Below, piece after piece: positions 8,708-16,069 of a DNA stretch of 64,000 nucleotides. The stretch comes from an uncultured Clostridia bacterium (GTDB lineage Bacteria > Bacillota > Clostridia > TANB77 > CAG-508). The stretch covers positions 72,607-136,606 of the forward strand of contig CAQZSK010000004.1 in assembly GCA_948934525.1 (NCBI GenBank). The letters run 5' to 3'. The notes beneath the pieces are model-generated. The model saw only the letters and a program-made list of their open reading frames with translations, ran no database searches and had not been told where the DNA came from. How positions within the stretch are numbered: position 1 is the stretch's first letter; the number at the start of each line of letters is the position of its first letter. The position numbers and the translations under genes are program-made.

Positions 8708-9112
8708 CAGTAGTAATATAAGAAAAATTATAAAAGTTACAATAGAAATTACTAAGAACATTTCTCCTATATTATCTAATTGATATCCATGTTCTTTAAC
8801 ATATTGTAGTAAATTGCAATAATTAAAATTTCCTTCTAATGAATAGTGATGTTGCATTTCGCCATTTGAGTGATATATATATAATTCTCCAGAGTGAAAA
8901 CCTAATCCATATGTTACTTTGGTAATGGAATCTTTATTATCTATTGTATCGGCTTCTATAGCTTTCATAAAAGCATTTTTGTTAGTTTGATTTACATTAA
9001 AAACAATTTGCTCTTGATTAAACATAAAAATAGCCATAGCTACAAATGCAAATGCAATTAATAAAAAAATCACGCAGAAATATTTTGAATTGATAAAGCT
9101 AAAATAATTCAT
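8684..9112 (-). CDS. Small membrane protein, two transmembrane segments
   Basis: 142 residues. Hydrophobic segments at ~10-30 (FCVIFLLIAFAFVAMAIFMF) and ~115-138 flank an ~80-residue soluble domain with beta character (SKVTYGLGFHSGELYIYHSN). No family recognised. Its stop codon lies inside the shared terminator. It is the only minus-strand gene in this segment. Confidence 0.55.
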   Translation of the reverse strand: MNYFSFINSKYFCVIFLLIAFAFVAMAIFMFNQEQIVFNVNQTNKNAFMKAIEADTIDNKDSITKVTYGLGFHSGELYIYHSNGEMQHHYSLEGNFNYCNLLQYVKEHGYQLDNIGEMFLVISIVTFIIFLILLLKNLLVKN

Positions 9113-9205
9113 AAATTAATATACCCTTTCCTCTTATTATTCTTTTTATTATATCACAAAGGATTGGAATTAAACATTAAAATATTCTTAATGATATTTT
9201 ATTTC

Positions 9206-9212
9206 TTCGACA
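9206..9212. promoter_or_regulatory. Single Spo0A-type box in a long leader region
   Basis: TTCGACA (reverse of TGTCGAA) at 9206-9212 in the 388-bp gap before the sigma-like gene. A half-matching TTTGCGA lies 10 bp further on. It is weaker evidence than the tandem pair at 2032. The rest of the gap is A/T-rich up to the structured leader at 9381. Confidence 0.4.
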
Positions 9213-9380
9213 ATTTTTGCGAGAAATCCTACAAAATATTTGTTAAAATTACAATAATTATGTTGAAAGAGTAGTATTTATAGTAAAAAAAAGTACCTAT
9301 TATATTTACTAATATATCAAGCAAGAAATCTTATATGAATTTTTAGTAATATAGAGGTTTATAAAGTTTGATGATTTCGG

Positions 9381-9495
9381 TAAATAAGGAAAAGTTAATG
9401 CACAGTAAAGAAAATTTGCTTGTGTGGATATTTTTGTCCTTATTTATACGAGGACCTCCATGTAAAAATTAAACAATTTTAATTTTTATGGAGGT
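9381..9495 (+). promoter_or_regulatory. Structured leader that hides the ribosome binding site
   Basis: Outer stem TAAATAAGGA (9381-9390) / TCCTTATTTA (9437-9446). Second stem ACCTCCAT (9454-9461) plus AAAAATTAAA (9464-9473) pairs with TTTAATTTTT (9478-9487) plus ATGGAGGT (9488-9495): 18 bp with a 2-nt bulge and a CAAT loop, burying the GGAGG site six bases before ATG 9501. It looks like a translational switch (thermosensor, antisense- or ligand-responsive). No known riboswitch class recognised. Confidence 0.65.
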
Positions 9496-9500
9496 ATAAA

Positions 9501-9980
9501 ATGAAATTTCCAAAAAGGCGAAAAAGAGGAGATAATCCATATACTATATATTATTCTGATAGTAGTAAACAATATTTTGTAAGTTTTAAAGATGATAAAA
9601 ATAATATGAATTGTATTACAGTATCAAAAGAGATTTTTGAAGCATTTAATCAATTTGAATTAGACGATATTTCACAAATGAATGAATATGATAGACATAT
9701 AGAACATTCTCAAATAAGTGAAATTACTTTGAACAAAAAGTTGCTAAATAAAATGTTAACAGTTGAGGAATGTGTGGAAAATGATATAAGATATCAAAAT
9801 ATTTATTCTTCTATTTTAAAGCTACCATTCAACCAAGCTAGGAGACTTATACTATTTTATTTTTATAATTTAAAACAAAATGAAATTGCAAAAATAGATC
9901 ACTGTTCTATAAGAGCCGTTCAGTATACTTTAAAAGTAGCACTAAAGAATTTAAAAAAAATATTAAAGGAGACTTCGTAA
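9501..9980 (+). CDS. Sigma-70 region 4-like regulatory protein
   Basis: 159 residues. The C-terminal third (RYQNIYSSILKLPFNQARRLILFYFYNLKQNEIAKIDHCSIRAV, in parts) matches sigma region 4: a helix, then a helix-turn-helix 'NEIAKIDHCSIRAVQYTLKVALKNLKK'-like pattern. The N-terminal ~75 residues are like ICE sigma-like ORFs and lack region 2, so it is unlikely to be a complete sigma factor. Its ribosome binding site is sequestered in a long hairpin, suggesting post-transcriptional control. Confidence 0.7.
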   Translation: MKFPKRRKRGDNPYTIYYSDSSKQYFVSFKDDKNNMNCITVSKEIFEAFNQFELDDISQMNEYDRHIEHSQISEITLNKKLLNKMLTVEECVENDIRYQNIYSSILKLPFNQARRLILFYFYNLKQNEIAKIDHCSIRAVQYTLKVALKNLKKILKETS

Positions 9981-9997
9981 AATTACATATTAGTGAG

Positions 9998-10030
9998 GAA
10001 ACAAGTAGGAAACAATTTCTTACTTGTTTC
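9998..10030 (+). terminator. Hairpin after the sigma-like gene, possible terminator
   Basis: Stem GAAACAAGTA (9998-10007) / TACTTGTTTC (10021-10030), with inner pairing; the following sequence is only moderately T-rich, so it may act as an attenuator. Confidence 0.5.
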
Positions 10031-10063
10031 AGTTTTCTAATTTTACAAAGGAAGGGAGAAAAT

Positions 10064-10459
10064 ATGGAGATAAAAAAAGACTTTACTTGTATATCAAAAT
10101 GTTATTTTGACATACAAACTATTTTTAATTGTTGCGAGGTAGCGTTTCTTAAATTTATCAAGGAAAATTCAGTATGCCAGCTAGAAAATTTAATTTTAAA
10201 CATAATTAAAGAGTTATTTTGTCCTAATAATATATCTATGAAAAAATATATAACAAACTTTAAATTTAAACTTTCTACTGAAGAAATTATTATTTATGCA
10301 ATACTAAGCTTTTATGATTTAGACGATATTTCTAATGCTAAATTTATTCAACAGTTTGAAAAGGAAATCGAAGAGTATTCAATTAATGATGCACAAAATA
10401 GGCTTAACTACTTAATTAATAGTAATTGTATGTTAAACAAATTAATGTTTTTACAATAA
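10064..10459 (+). CDS. Hypothetical protein
   Basis: 131 residues, helical, with five Cys in the first 40 residues of no recognised motif. GGGAGAAAAT precedes the ATG. It sits 14 bases before the lysozyme gene, so it is probably co-transcribed with the wall-hydrolase and Spo0A_C-like genes. No function can be assigned. Confidence 0.55.
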   Translation: MEIKKDFTCISKCYFDIQTIFNCCEVAFLKFIKENSVCQLENLILNIIKELFCPNNISMKKYITNFKFKLSTEEIIIYAILSFYDLDDISNAKFIQQFEKEIEEYSINDAQNRLNYLINSNCMLNKLMFLQ

Positions 10460-10473
10460 AGGAGATATGAGTT

Positions 10474-11268
10474 ATGAAAATGGGAATTGATATATCTTCA
10501 CATAATGGATATATAGATATGGCAAAAGTAAAAAAGTCTAATGTTAGTTTTATTATTTTAAGAGTGGGATATGGAATAGAGAATTTAGATGAATACTTTT
10601 TTAGAAACTATAAAGAAGTACAGAAGTACAATATTCCAGTAGGAGTATATTTCTATTCTTATGCAACAAACAAAGTAGAAGCTTTAAAAGAAGCTCAATT
10701 TGTCATGAACACAATTAGGGGACTAAATATTGAATATCCAGTATATATTGATATGGAAGATTCAGATGGTTATAAAAATAGCAGAAGAGTTACGTATTCT
10801 ACTTGTATTGATATTTGTGAAGCTTTTTGTGATTTTATAGAAAAACAAGGATACTATGTAGGCATATATGCTAATTTAGATTGGCTAAATAATAAAATAA
10901 ATAATTCGAGACTAGATAGGTTTGATAAATGGGTGGCACAGTGGAATGATAAATGTGATTATAAAAAAAAGTATGGATTATGGCAATACTCTTCAAAGGG
11001 AAAGATTTCGGGAATAAACACAAATGTGGACTTGAATTATGCTTTAAAGGATTATATGCAAATTATAAAAAGTGCAAATTTAAATCAAGGAAATAAACTA
11101 GAGAAAAATTATATAATAAAGAAAGGAGATACTCTTTCTGAAATTGCCCAGAAGTATAATATTGATTGGCAAATAATATATGAACAAAATAAGGAGATTA
11201 TTGGAGATAATCCTGACCTTATTATTCCAGGACAGATATTAACCATATACAAAGGAGAACGAGAATGA
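10474..11268 (+). CDS. GH25 lysozyme with C-terminal LysM domain
   Basis: 264 residues. Residues 3-195 are a GH25 (Lyc/1,4-beta-N-acetylmuramidase) barrel: MGIDISSHNGYIDMAKVK, FIILRVGYG, VGVYFYSYAT, and the acidic DxE-type motif YPVYIDMED. A LysM follows at ~218-262 (NYIIKKGDTLSEIAQKYNI ... NPDLIIPGQIL) and binds peptidoglycan. No signal peptide, so export may rely on the holin at 5687. GGAGAT precedes the start. It overlaps the next gene by four bases (ATGA). Confidence 0.92.
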   Translation: MKMGIDISSHNGYIDMAKVKKSNVSFIILRVGYGIENLDEYFFRNYKEVQKYNIPVGVYFYSYATNKVEALKEAQFVMNTIRGLNIEYPVYIDMEDSDGYKNSRRVTYSTCIDICEAFCDFIEKQGYYVGIYANLDWLNNKINNSRLDRFDKWVAQWNDKCDYKKKYGLWQYSSKGKISGINTNVDLNYALKDYMQIIKSANLNQGNKLEKNYIIKKGDTLSEIAQKYNIDWQIIYEQNKEIIGDNPDLIIPGQILTIYKGERE

Positions 11269-11612
11269 AAGATGAAAAAGAAATTTTCATATTAAACGAA
11301 TTATCAAAATTTAATATGAAGAGATGTTCAAAAGGATTTAAATATTTAAGCGAGGCTATTTTAATTTGCATTAAAGATCCTGACTATTTAGATAATTTAA
11401 CGAAGTATGTTTTTCCTATTATTGCTAAAAAGTATAATGAAAAGTCATTACTTAATGTTAAATGGTGCATTGATCAAATACTAAAGACTATGTATAATAA
11501 CACTTCTATTTCTCTTATTGCAAGTTATTTCAATATAGATGAAAATCTAAAACCAAGTTTGAAATTAGTAATTTATACTATTGTTAGTAAATATGAATGG
11601 AGATATAATTAA
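11265..11612 (+). CDS. Stand-alone Spo0A C-terminal DNA-binding domain protein
   Basis: 115 residues that align over their whole length with the Spo0A_C domain of the response regulators at 14441 and 48380: ILNELSKFNMKRCSKGFKYL, then IAKKYNEKSLLNVKWCIDQI (recognition-helix region), then FNIDENLKPSLKLVIYTIV. There is no receiver domain, so activity cannot depend on phosphorylation in cis. It may compete with or replace full-length regulators at 0A-like boxes. Translationally coupled (ATGA) to the lysozyme gene. Confidence 0.8.
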   Translation: MKDEKEIFILNELSKFNMKRCSKGFKYLSEAILICIKDPDYLDNLTKYVFPIIAKKYNEKSLLNVKWCIDQILKTMYNNTSISLIASYFNIDENLKPSLKLVIYTIVSKYEWRYN

Positions 11613-11615
11613 TTT

Positions 11616-11653
11616 AAAATAAAAATGGGAGTTTCTTATTTAGAAAACTCCCA
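11616..11653 (-). terminator. Rho-independent terminator (minus strand)
   Basis: Perfect 9-bp stem TGGGAGTTT (11626-11634) / AAACTCCCA (11645-11653). The A run at 11621-11625 gives a U tract for the minus-strand transcript of the secreted protein at 11683. Confidence 0.8.
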
Positions 11654-11682
11654 CAAGTGAAGGGAAGATTAGCTTAATGGTG

Positions 11683-12252
11683 TTAGGTGTCTGTGACTGT
11701 TAGAATTACTATAAATTTGCTATTTGGTTCGAGTGAAGCCGAACCTACAGTTGTGCTATACTTAAAATAGATTTGACGGCTTTGAGCAACCTTATACCAA
11801 TAATTAGCAGGTTCACTAACATTACGGCAGTTGAGGTCGCAATATCCAATTACATAACCAGTAGTATATTGTGCTACAATATGTAATCCCATCAAATGAT
11901 TTTTTTTGGCTTCTGTAGACAAAGCAGCTCCCCAAGCAAATTTGGTTCCGTTTAAAGTGTGAATAGCTCCAGTAAAATTAGCAGGCAAATCCAGTTCTTC
12001 GTAGTAAATACCAGGAGAGACGACACTCGGCAAGTTGAGGGCGCTGATGCCATCCTCGTTTTGCTCAGAGGAAATCTTGTGAATTTCCAAGCCTTCCAGT
12101 TCTTCGACAGGCATACCAAGGATCTCGGCAGCCTGTTCCAAAGTAAGGGTAGTCTCTTCCGCATCCGCAGTAGGAACATCTGCCGCAAAGACAGCAGGAG
12201 TTAAGCTAAGGCACATAGCCAAAGCAAGGATCAGGGAAACGATTTTTTTCAT
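11683..12252 (-). CDS. Secreted protein, FGE-paired cargo family (copy 2)
   Basis: 189 residues. Signal peptide MKKIVSLILALAMCLSLTP with cleavage after AFAA-like VFAAD, then an acidic pro-segment (LTLEQAAEILGMPVEELEG), then a ~110-residue beta-rich domain ending VILTVTDT. The first 44 residues are identical to the product at 13760 because the DNA lies in a 296-bp inverted repeat; the C-terminal domains differ strongly. Codon use is more GC-rich than the surrounding genes. Strong GGAGGT site. Function unknown; possible adhesin or secreted effector. Confidence 0.75.
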   Translation of the reverse strand: MKKIVSLILALAMCLSLTPAVFAADVPTADAEETTLTLEQAAEILGMPVEELEGLEIHKISSEQNEDGISALNLPSVVSPGIYYEELDLPANFTGAIHTLNGTKFAWGAALSTEAKKNHLMGLHIVAQYTTGYVIGYCDLNCRNVSEPANYWYKVAQSRQIYFKYSTTVGSASLEPNSKFIVILTVTDT

Positions 12253-12417
12253 GTTGTTACCTCCAATTGAATTGTTGTTTTCGTTTGCCTATCTTCTCTC
12301 TACTTTTCTACTTTGCTATATTTATAACAAAGTAAATTTATATTGGAAATCCCAATACAGTTATCTATTTTAATTACTTAATACTAAGAAGTCAAGAAAA
12401 GTAGAAGAAAGTGGAAA
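12122..12417. repeat. 296-bp inverted repeat, left arm
   Basis: Reverse complement of 13595-13890 with no mismatch that I can find by eye. It contains the operator boxes, the leftward promoter, the leader and the first ~44 codons of the secreted-protein gene at 12252. It stops abruptly just before the -35 of the FGE-like gene on one side and within the pro-segment codons on the other. Confidence 0.92.
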
Positions 12418-12447
12418 GTTGACTTTTTTTATATAGTTATATATAAT
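12367..12447. promoter_or_regulatory. Divergent promoters with two AAGTnGAA boxes
   Basis: Boxes AAGTAGAA (12399-12406) and AAGTGGAA (12409-12416), 10 bp apart. Rightward: TTGACT 12419-12424, 17 bp, TATAAT 12442-12447, driving the FGE-like gene at 12475. Leftward: TTGACT on 12390-12395, 17 bp, TAAAAT on 12367-12372, driving the secreted protein. Same geometry as 4279-4360. Confidence 0.78.
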
Positions 12448-12474
12448 AACACTATTAGCTAGGAGGTATTAAAA

Positions 12475-13473
12475 ATGAATAAAAAAAGAATTATAATACT
12501 TAGTATATGTCTAATAATAATTTGTCTGATAGTATTTTTTCTATGTTATTGGTATAGAAAAGAGAAAAATACTAATAGCGATATAAAAATAGATGAGATA
12601 GAGAAAATTTCAACTTACAATAACCCAATAGTTCCAGAGGGATTTAAAAAAGTAGAAACTGATTTTGCAAGTTGGAAATTAGAGAATGGAGTTCCAAAGG
12701 GGTGGAACAAAGGATTAGTAATAGAAGATAATATAGGTAATCAATTTGTTTGGGTTCCAATTGACTTAGAAAACCTACATTATGATTCTTATTACCTATC
12801 AGTTCGTGAACAATACAAAAAAGAATCGTTAAATATACAAAATAATGAAGATATACAAATACTAAAATATGGAGGCTTTTATGTTGCACGATATGAGGCA
12901 GGTGTTCCAAAAGAGAAGCAAAATAATTTAGAAAATATAAGTGTTAATACGAATAACGTTATAGGAGTGCCTGTAAGTAAAAAAGGAAGTATCCCCTGGA
13001 ATTATATTGATGCAGAAAATGCTGAAAAGAGCGCTAAAAGTATGTACAATTTAAGTCATTTAAAGAGTGGATTGTTAACAAACAAACAGTGGGAAGGTAT
13101 TATGCAATGGCTTAATGGATGTAATTATAATGTATATGAAAATAGCTCCGAGTGGGGAAACCATAGTGATGTTAACTTTGAATTTTCAGGATATTATTCG
13201 ACGGACCATGGGAAAAACTATCAATATGGTAAAGAAAAGATGAAGCGAGAATATAATATGATTTTATCATGTGGAGCAACAGATAGAAATATGGCTAATA
13301 ATATATATGATTTAGCTGGGAATTTACGTGAATATGTAACTGGCAATTCTAATTCAAATTATGAAGCTGCTGGAGGCTATTATGATAATATACATCAAAG
13401 TGCTTATGGAAGTGGTGGATATTCTCAAGCCTCTAACCAAATAGGGTTTAGAGTAGTGTTATCAATTATATAA
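12475..13473 (+). CDS. Membrane-anchored SUMF1/FGE-fold protein (copy 2)
   Basis: 332 residues. N-terminal anchor ~5-27, linker, then the same FGE-like domain as the product at 4388: GNQFVWVPIDLEN, KYGGFYVARYEAG, LLTNKQWEGIMQWL, ATDRNMANNIYDLAGNLREY, IGFRVVLSI. The start of the domain (STYNNPIVPEGFKKVETDF) is identical in both copies while other parts diverged. It lies alone between the two arms of the 296-bp inverted repeat, so recombination between arms would flip it. AGGAGGT precedes the ATG. Confidence 0.8.
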   Translation: MNKKRIIILSICLIIICLIVFFLCYWYRKEKNTNSDIKIDEIEKISTYNNPIVPEGFKKVETDFASWKLENGVPKGWNKGLVIEDNIGNQFVWVPIDLENLHYDSYYLSVREQYKKESLNIQNNEDIQILKYGGFYVARYEAGVPKEKQNNLENISVNTNNVIGVPVSKKGSIPWNYIDAENAEKSAKSMYNLSHLKSGLLTNKQWEGIMQWLNGCNYNVYENSSEWGNHSDVNFEFSGYYSTDHGKNYQYGKEKMKREYNMILSCGATDRNMANNIYDLAGNLREYVTGNSNSNYEAAGGYYDNIHQSAYGSGGYSQASNQIGFRVVLSII

Positions 13474-13488
13474 ATTCTATTATATTTA

Positions 13489-13535
13489 AAATAAGAAATA
13501 GAAAAATAAATTTTCTGTTTCTTATTTTTTCTATG
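13489..13535 (+). terminator. Rho-independent terminator
   Basis: 17-bp stem starting AAATAAGAAA (13489-13505) paired with 13511-13527, with one T-G wobble, followed by T-rich sequence; 16 bases after the FGE-like stop. Confidence 0.75.
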
Positions 13536-13594
13536 TTGAAATAATCTATTTTGTTTTTAATTTATTTATATTCTTATTCCAAATTTTCTATTTT

Positions 13595-13890
13595 TTTCCA
13601 CTTTCTTCTACTTTTCTTGACTTCTTAGTATTAAGTAATTAAAATAGATAACTGTATTGGGATTTCCAATATAAATTTACTTTGTTATAAATATAGCAAA
13701 GTAGAAAAGTAGAGAGAAGATAGGCAAACGAAAACAACAATTCAATTGGAGGTAACAACATGAAAAAAATCGTTTCCCTGATCCTTGCTTTGGCTATGTG
13801 CCTTAGCTTAACTCCTGCTGTCTTTGCGGCAGATGTTCCTACTGCGGATGCGGAAGAGACTACCCTTACTTTGGAACAGGCTGCCGAGAT
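13595..13890. repeat. 296-bp inverted repeat, right arm
   Basis: Inverted copy of 12122-12417. It carries operator boxes, promoter, leader and the first ~44 codons of the secreted-protein gene at 13760. The two arms enclose 1177 bp with the FGE-like gene. Perfect identity in non-coding parts implies recent duplication or ongoing gene conversion. Confidence 0.92.
13596..13645 (+). promoter_or_regulatory. Promoter with two inverted AAGTnGAA boxes
   Basis: TTCCACTT (13596-13603) and TTCTACTT (13606-13613), then -35 TTGACT 13617-13622, 17 bp, -10 TAAAAT 13640-13645, for the gene at 13760. A leader of ~110 nt follows with hairpin ACTTTG (13679-13684) / CAAAGT (13697-13702). Confidence 0.75.
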
Positions 13891-14332
13891 TTTTGACCTT
13901 CCTATTGAAGAATTGGAAGGTTTAGAGATTCTCCCAATGCCAAATTCAAATGCAAGGATCCAATATGAACTCAATCCTGCCATTTATTATGAAGAGGTTT
14001 CTATTACAAGTTTTACAAGTAATCTTCATAAGATTAATGGACGTCGTTTTCAATGGACGTATACAGTGGGTGACCTTAATCCTGAGGGAGCGTGCGTTGG
14101 TATGAAGATTGGAACGTGGAGAGCAGGAAAAGGAACTTATATCACAGATGAGTATGCAATTCTGCAAAAAGGCTATACATTGAAAAGCCCGATGTTCAGC
14201 GTTGCGTATGGCACAGAAATGTATATGAAATACAACTACACCAGTGTTAGCTTTGATGGGCAACCTGTTATGAAATCTGGTAAAGCCCTTGTAGTTATTC
14301 TGGTTTTGGAGAACGCTGGTGCAGGTATCTAA
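13760..14332 (+). CDS. Secreted protein, FGE-paired cargo family (copy 3)
   Basis: 190 residues. Signal peptide and acidic pro-segment identical in sequence to the minus-strand copy at 12252, then a divergent ~120-residue beta-rich domain (YYEEVSITSFTSNLHKINGR ... KALVVILVLENAGAGI). The pattern 'YYEE ... LHxxNGxxFxWxxxxG' is shared with copy 2 (YYEELDLPA ... IHTLNGTKFAWGAAL), so the C-domains are homologous but fast evolving. GGAGGT precedes the ATG. Function unknown. Confidence 0.75.
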   Translation: MKKIVSLILALAMCLSLTPAVFAADVPTADAEETTLTLEQAAEIFDLPIEELEGLEILPMPNSNARIQYELNPAIYYEEVSITSFTSNLHKINGRRFQWTYTVGDLNPEGACVGMKIGTWRAGKGTYITDEYAILQKGYTLKSPMFSVAYGTEMYMKYNYTSVSFDGQPVMKSGKALVVILVLENAGAGI

Positions 14333-14403
14333 GTAATTCTGATCTTCTCTTCAATTGTAGAAAATCTGCTGTTTAAGAGTTTCCATTTATTTATAAGCAA
14401 AAA

Positions 14404-14438
14404 AACAACAAATTGTTTTAACAACTTGCTGTTTTTAT
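14404..14438. terminator. Probable bidirectional terminator
   Basis: Stem AACAACAAATTG (14404-14415) / CAACTTGCTGTT (14422-14433) with two A-C mismatches, T-rich on the plus side and A-rich on the other, between convergent genes. Confidence 0.55.
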
Positions 14439-14440
14439 TA

Positions 14441-15190
14441 CTATTTCTTTATATTTTCTATTAAGAAATTGCTGGTTTGTTTTTGATTTACATATATATC
14501 GTATAATGTAGTAATAATAACTTTTGCAGTAGGTTTTTGGTTGTCATCTAAATGAAAAAAATTTTTTATAAATTCTAAATTTTCATCTGACGACATTTTT
14601 GAAATAGACTTATCAATACACCATTTTATGGTATAACTATTAGAAACTTTATGATAAATTGCTACTTCTTTATAAACCTGTTTTTCTAAATTAAATTTAA
14701 GAGAATGATTTGACAAGACAATAGTAGCAGCAGTTACTAAATAGAAATATCCTTTGCTTTTAAAATTAAAGTTAAATTGTTCTAATTCATTTATTACAAA
14801 GTTTTTTATTTCGCTATGACCACTTTCCTGTAAAAGATCATTAATACTTTTAAGTAAATCCTCTATATTAATTGGTTTTTGAAAAATAGCTGAAATTCTA
14901 TTAATTAATACTTTATTTTTATACAATTCTTCAATATGAGAAGAAATTATAATTATTTTAGTTTCTAAGTTATGATGAATAATATACTTTATTACTTCTA
15001 TTCCATTGCCTTCTGGCATCTTTAAATCCAATAACAAAATGTTAGGATGATATTCTTGTAAATATTTTATAGTTTCTTTTCCAGAAGAAGATAAAAATAC
15101 TTTTGACGAATCTATCATTTGGCTAATTAACTTATTATAAAGATTCTTTACAAATGGTAGATTATCGTCTGCTATAATAAGACTAGACAT
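14441..15190 (-). CDS. Response regulator, REC plus Spo0A-type DNA-binding domain
   Basis: 249 residues. Receiver domain 1-125 with the full acidic pocket (ADDN, Asp55 in LLLDLKMP, Ser in IISSH, Lys in FQKPI). Spo0A_C domain ~135-245 (FVINELEQFNFNFKSKGYFYLVTAA ... YTIKWCIDKSISKM ... KPTAKVIITTL, in parts). Spo0A is the phosphorelay-controlled master regulator of sporulation; this is an accessory paralogue. Its own promoter carries three AAGTnGAA-type boxes next to the -35, and such boxes also precede the secreted/FGE genes and the RHS gene, so I infer it is their activator and is autoregulated. No kinase gene nearby. Confidence 0.85.
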   Translation of the reverse strand: MSSLIIADDNLPFVKNLYNKLISQMIDSSKVFLSSSGKETIKYLQEYHPNILLLDLKMPEGNGIEVIKYIIHHNLETKIIIISSHIEELYKNKVLINRISAIFQKPINIEDLLKSINDLLQESGHSEIKNFVINELEQFNFNFKSKGYFYLVTAATIVLSNHSLKFNLEKQVYKEVAIYHKVSNSYTIKWCIDKSISKMSSDENLEFIKNFFHLDDNQKPTAKVIITTLYDIYVNQKQTSNFLIENIKK

Positions 15191-15220
15191 ATTTCCTCCA
15201 AATAAAAATCCTTATCATTT

Positions 15221-15280
15221 ATTATACACGAAATATTTACCAAAATCAAATTTTCCACTTTTTTCGGCTTTTTTCTACTT
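15221..15280 (-). promoter_or_regulatory. Autoregulatory promoter of the Spo0A-like regulator, three boxes
   Basis: On the minus strand: boxes AAGTAGAA (15280-15273), AAGCCGAA (15270-15263), AAGTGGAA (15260-15253) at 10-bp steps, then -35 TTGATT (15249-15244), 17 bp, -10 TATAAT (15226-15221). The last box ends three bases from the -35, the same spacing as at the target promoters. Confidence 0.75.
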
Positions 15281-15310
15281 TTATAAAAAATATTTAATTT
15301 TTTTGTCACC

Positions 15311-15340
15311 TTGAATAAATAGACAATAGAATTATATAAT
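15311..15340 (+). promoter_or_regulatory. Promoter of the small gene at 15370
   Basis: -35 TTGAAT 15311-15316, 18-bp spacer, -10 TATAAT 15335-15340; the three-box operator lies about 30 bp upstream. Confidence 0.55.
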
Positions 15341-15369
15341 ATGAGAAATTATAAGGAGGTTGAATTATT

Positions 15370-15597
15370 ATGAATTATTTTTTAGCAATGATTTTTGGAG
15401 CTGCGTTAACTGCTTGGAGCTATGAAACATATAATGAAAGAAAGGGCAAAATGATAGATAAGTTGTTAGCACCAAAATTAAAAAAGTTGACAGAAGAATC
15501 TAGTTTGAAGATTTCGAAGAAGAGTAAGCAATTACAAAGAGAGTTAACAGACGAAGAAAAGGATGAAATATTAAGAGAGAGTTATAGTAGGCTATAA
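15370..15597 (+). CDS. Small protein with N-terminal hydrophobic segment
   Basis: 75 residues. Residues 1-18 (MNYFLAMIFGAALTAWSY) form one short membrane or signal-anchor segment; the rest is charged helix (LTEESSLKISKKSKQLQRELTDEEKDEI). No family recognised. AAGGAGGT precedes the ATG. It is divergent from the Spo0A-like regulator and may share its operator. Confidence 0.55.
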   Translation: MNYFLAMIFGAALTAWSYETYNERKGKMIDKLLAPKLKKLTEESSLKISKKSKQLQRELTDEEKDEILRESYSRL

Positions 15598-15710
15598 AAG
15601 ATTTCACAAACTTTAATGCTCAAATAGCTATTTTCTAAGGCAAAAAAATATTTCCTTCTTATATTTTATTTTGAAATCAAAAGAGATAAAATATAGTTGT
15701 ATTTAAAACA

Positions 15711-15995
15711 TAGGTATAATAAGAAGACATTTCTTATTATATCTACCTAAAATACATAATAGCATTAGCTAAAGATTTTAGGTTAAAGGCATATTTATAT
15801 ATGCCAAAATTACTTGCTTTTAGCAAGTGTAGTGTAAAAAAGCACGATTTATAATCAACTTGTATTTACTGTGCTTAAAATTTGTTTAAAAGGCAATAGA
15901 ATTATAATAAGATGAGATTTCCATTCTTTCCCCCCGAAAGACAGTATTCCTAAAAACTCATATTATAATATTCTTGCCTTTTTCTATTTTATAAG
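15711..15995 (+). other. Run of strong hairpins in a 470-bp gap: candidate structured RNA or oriT
   Basis: The gap 15598-16069 has no gene. Successive stems: ATAATAAGAA (15716-15725)/TTCTTATTAT (15731-15740); CCTAAAAT (15746-15753)/ATTTTAGG (15775-15782) with inner TAGC/GCTA; GGCATAT (15788-15794)/ATATGCC (15799-15805); ACTTGCT (15812-15818)/AGCAAGT (15822-15828); AAGCAC (15840-15845)/GTGCTT (15871-15876). A longer arm then joins AAAAGGCAA (~15889) with TTGCCTTTT (~15974) around an unusual CCCCCC-containing loop near 15930. No known RNA family recognised. Confidence 0.6.
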
Positions 15996-16069
15996 GAAGG
16001 AGGAGTTTTTAGTTTTAAAATGTTTTAAATACAAGAATGAAAAATGTGAAAATAAGAAAGGAGATAGAA

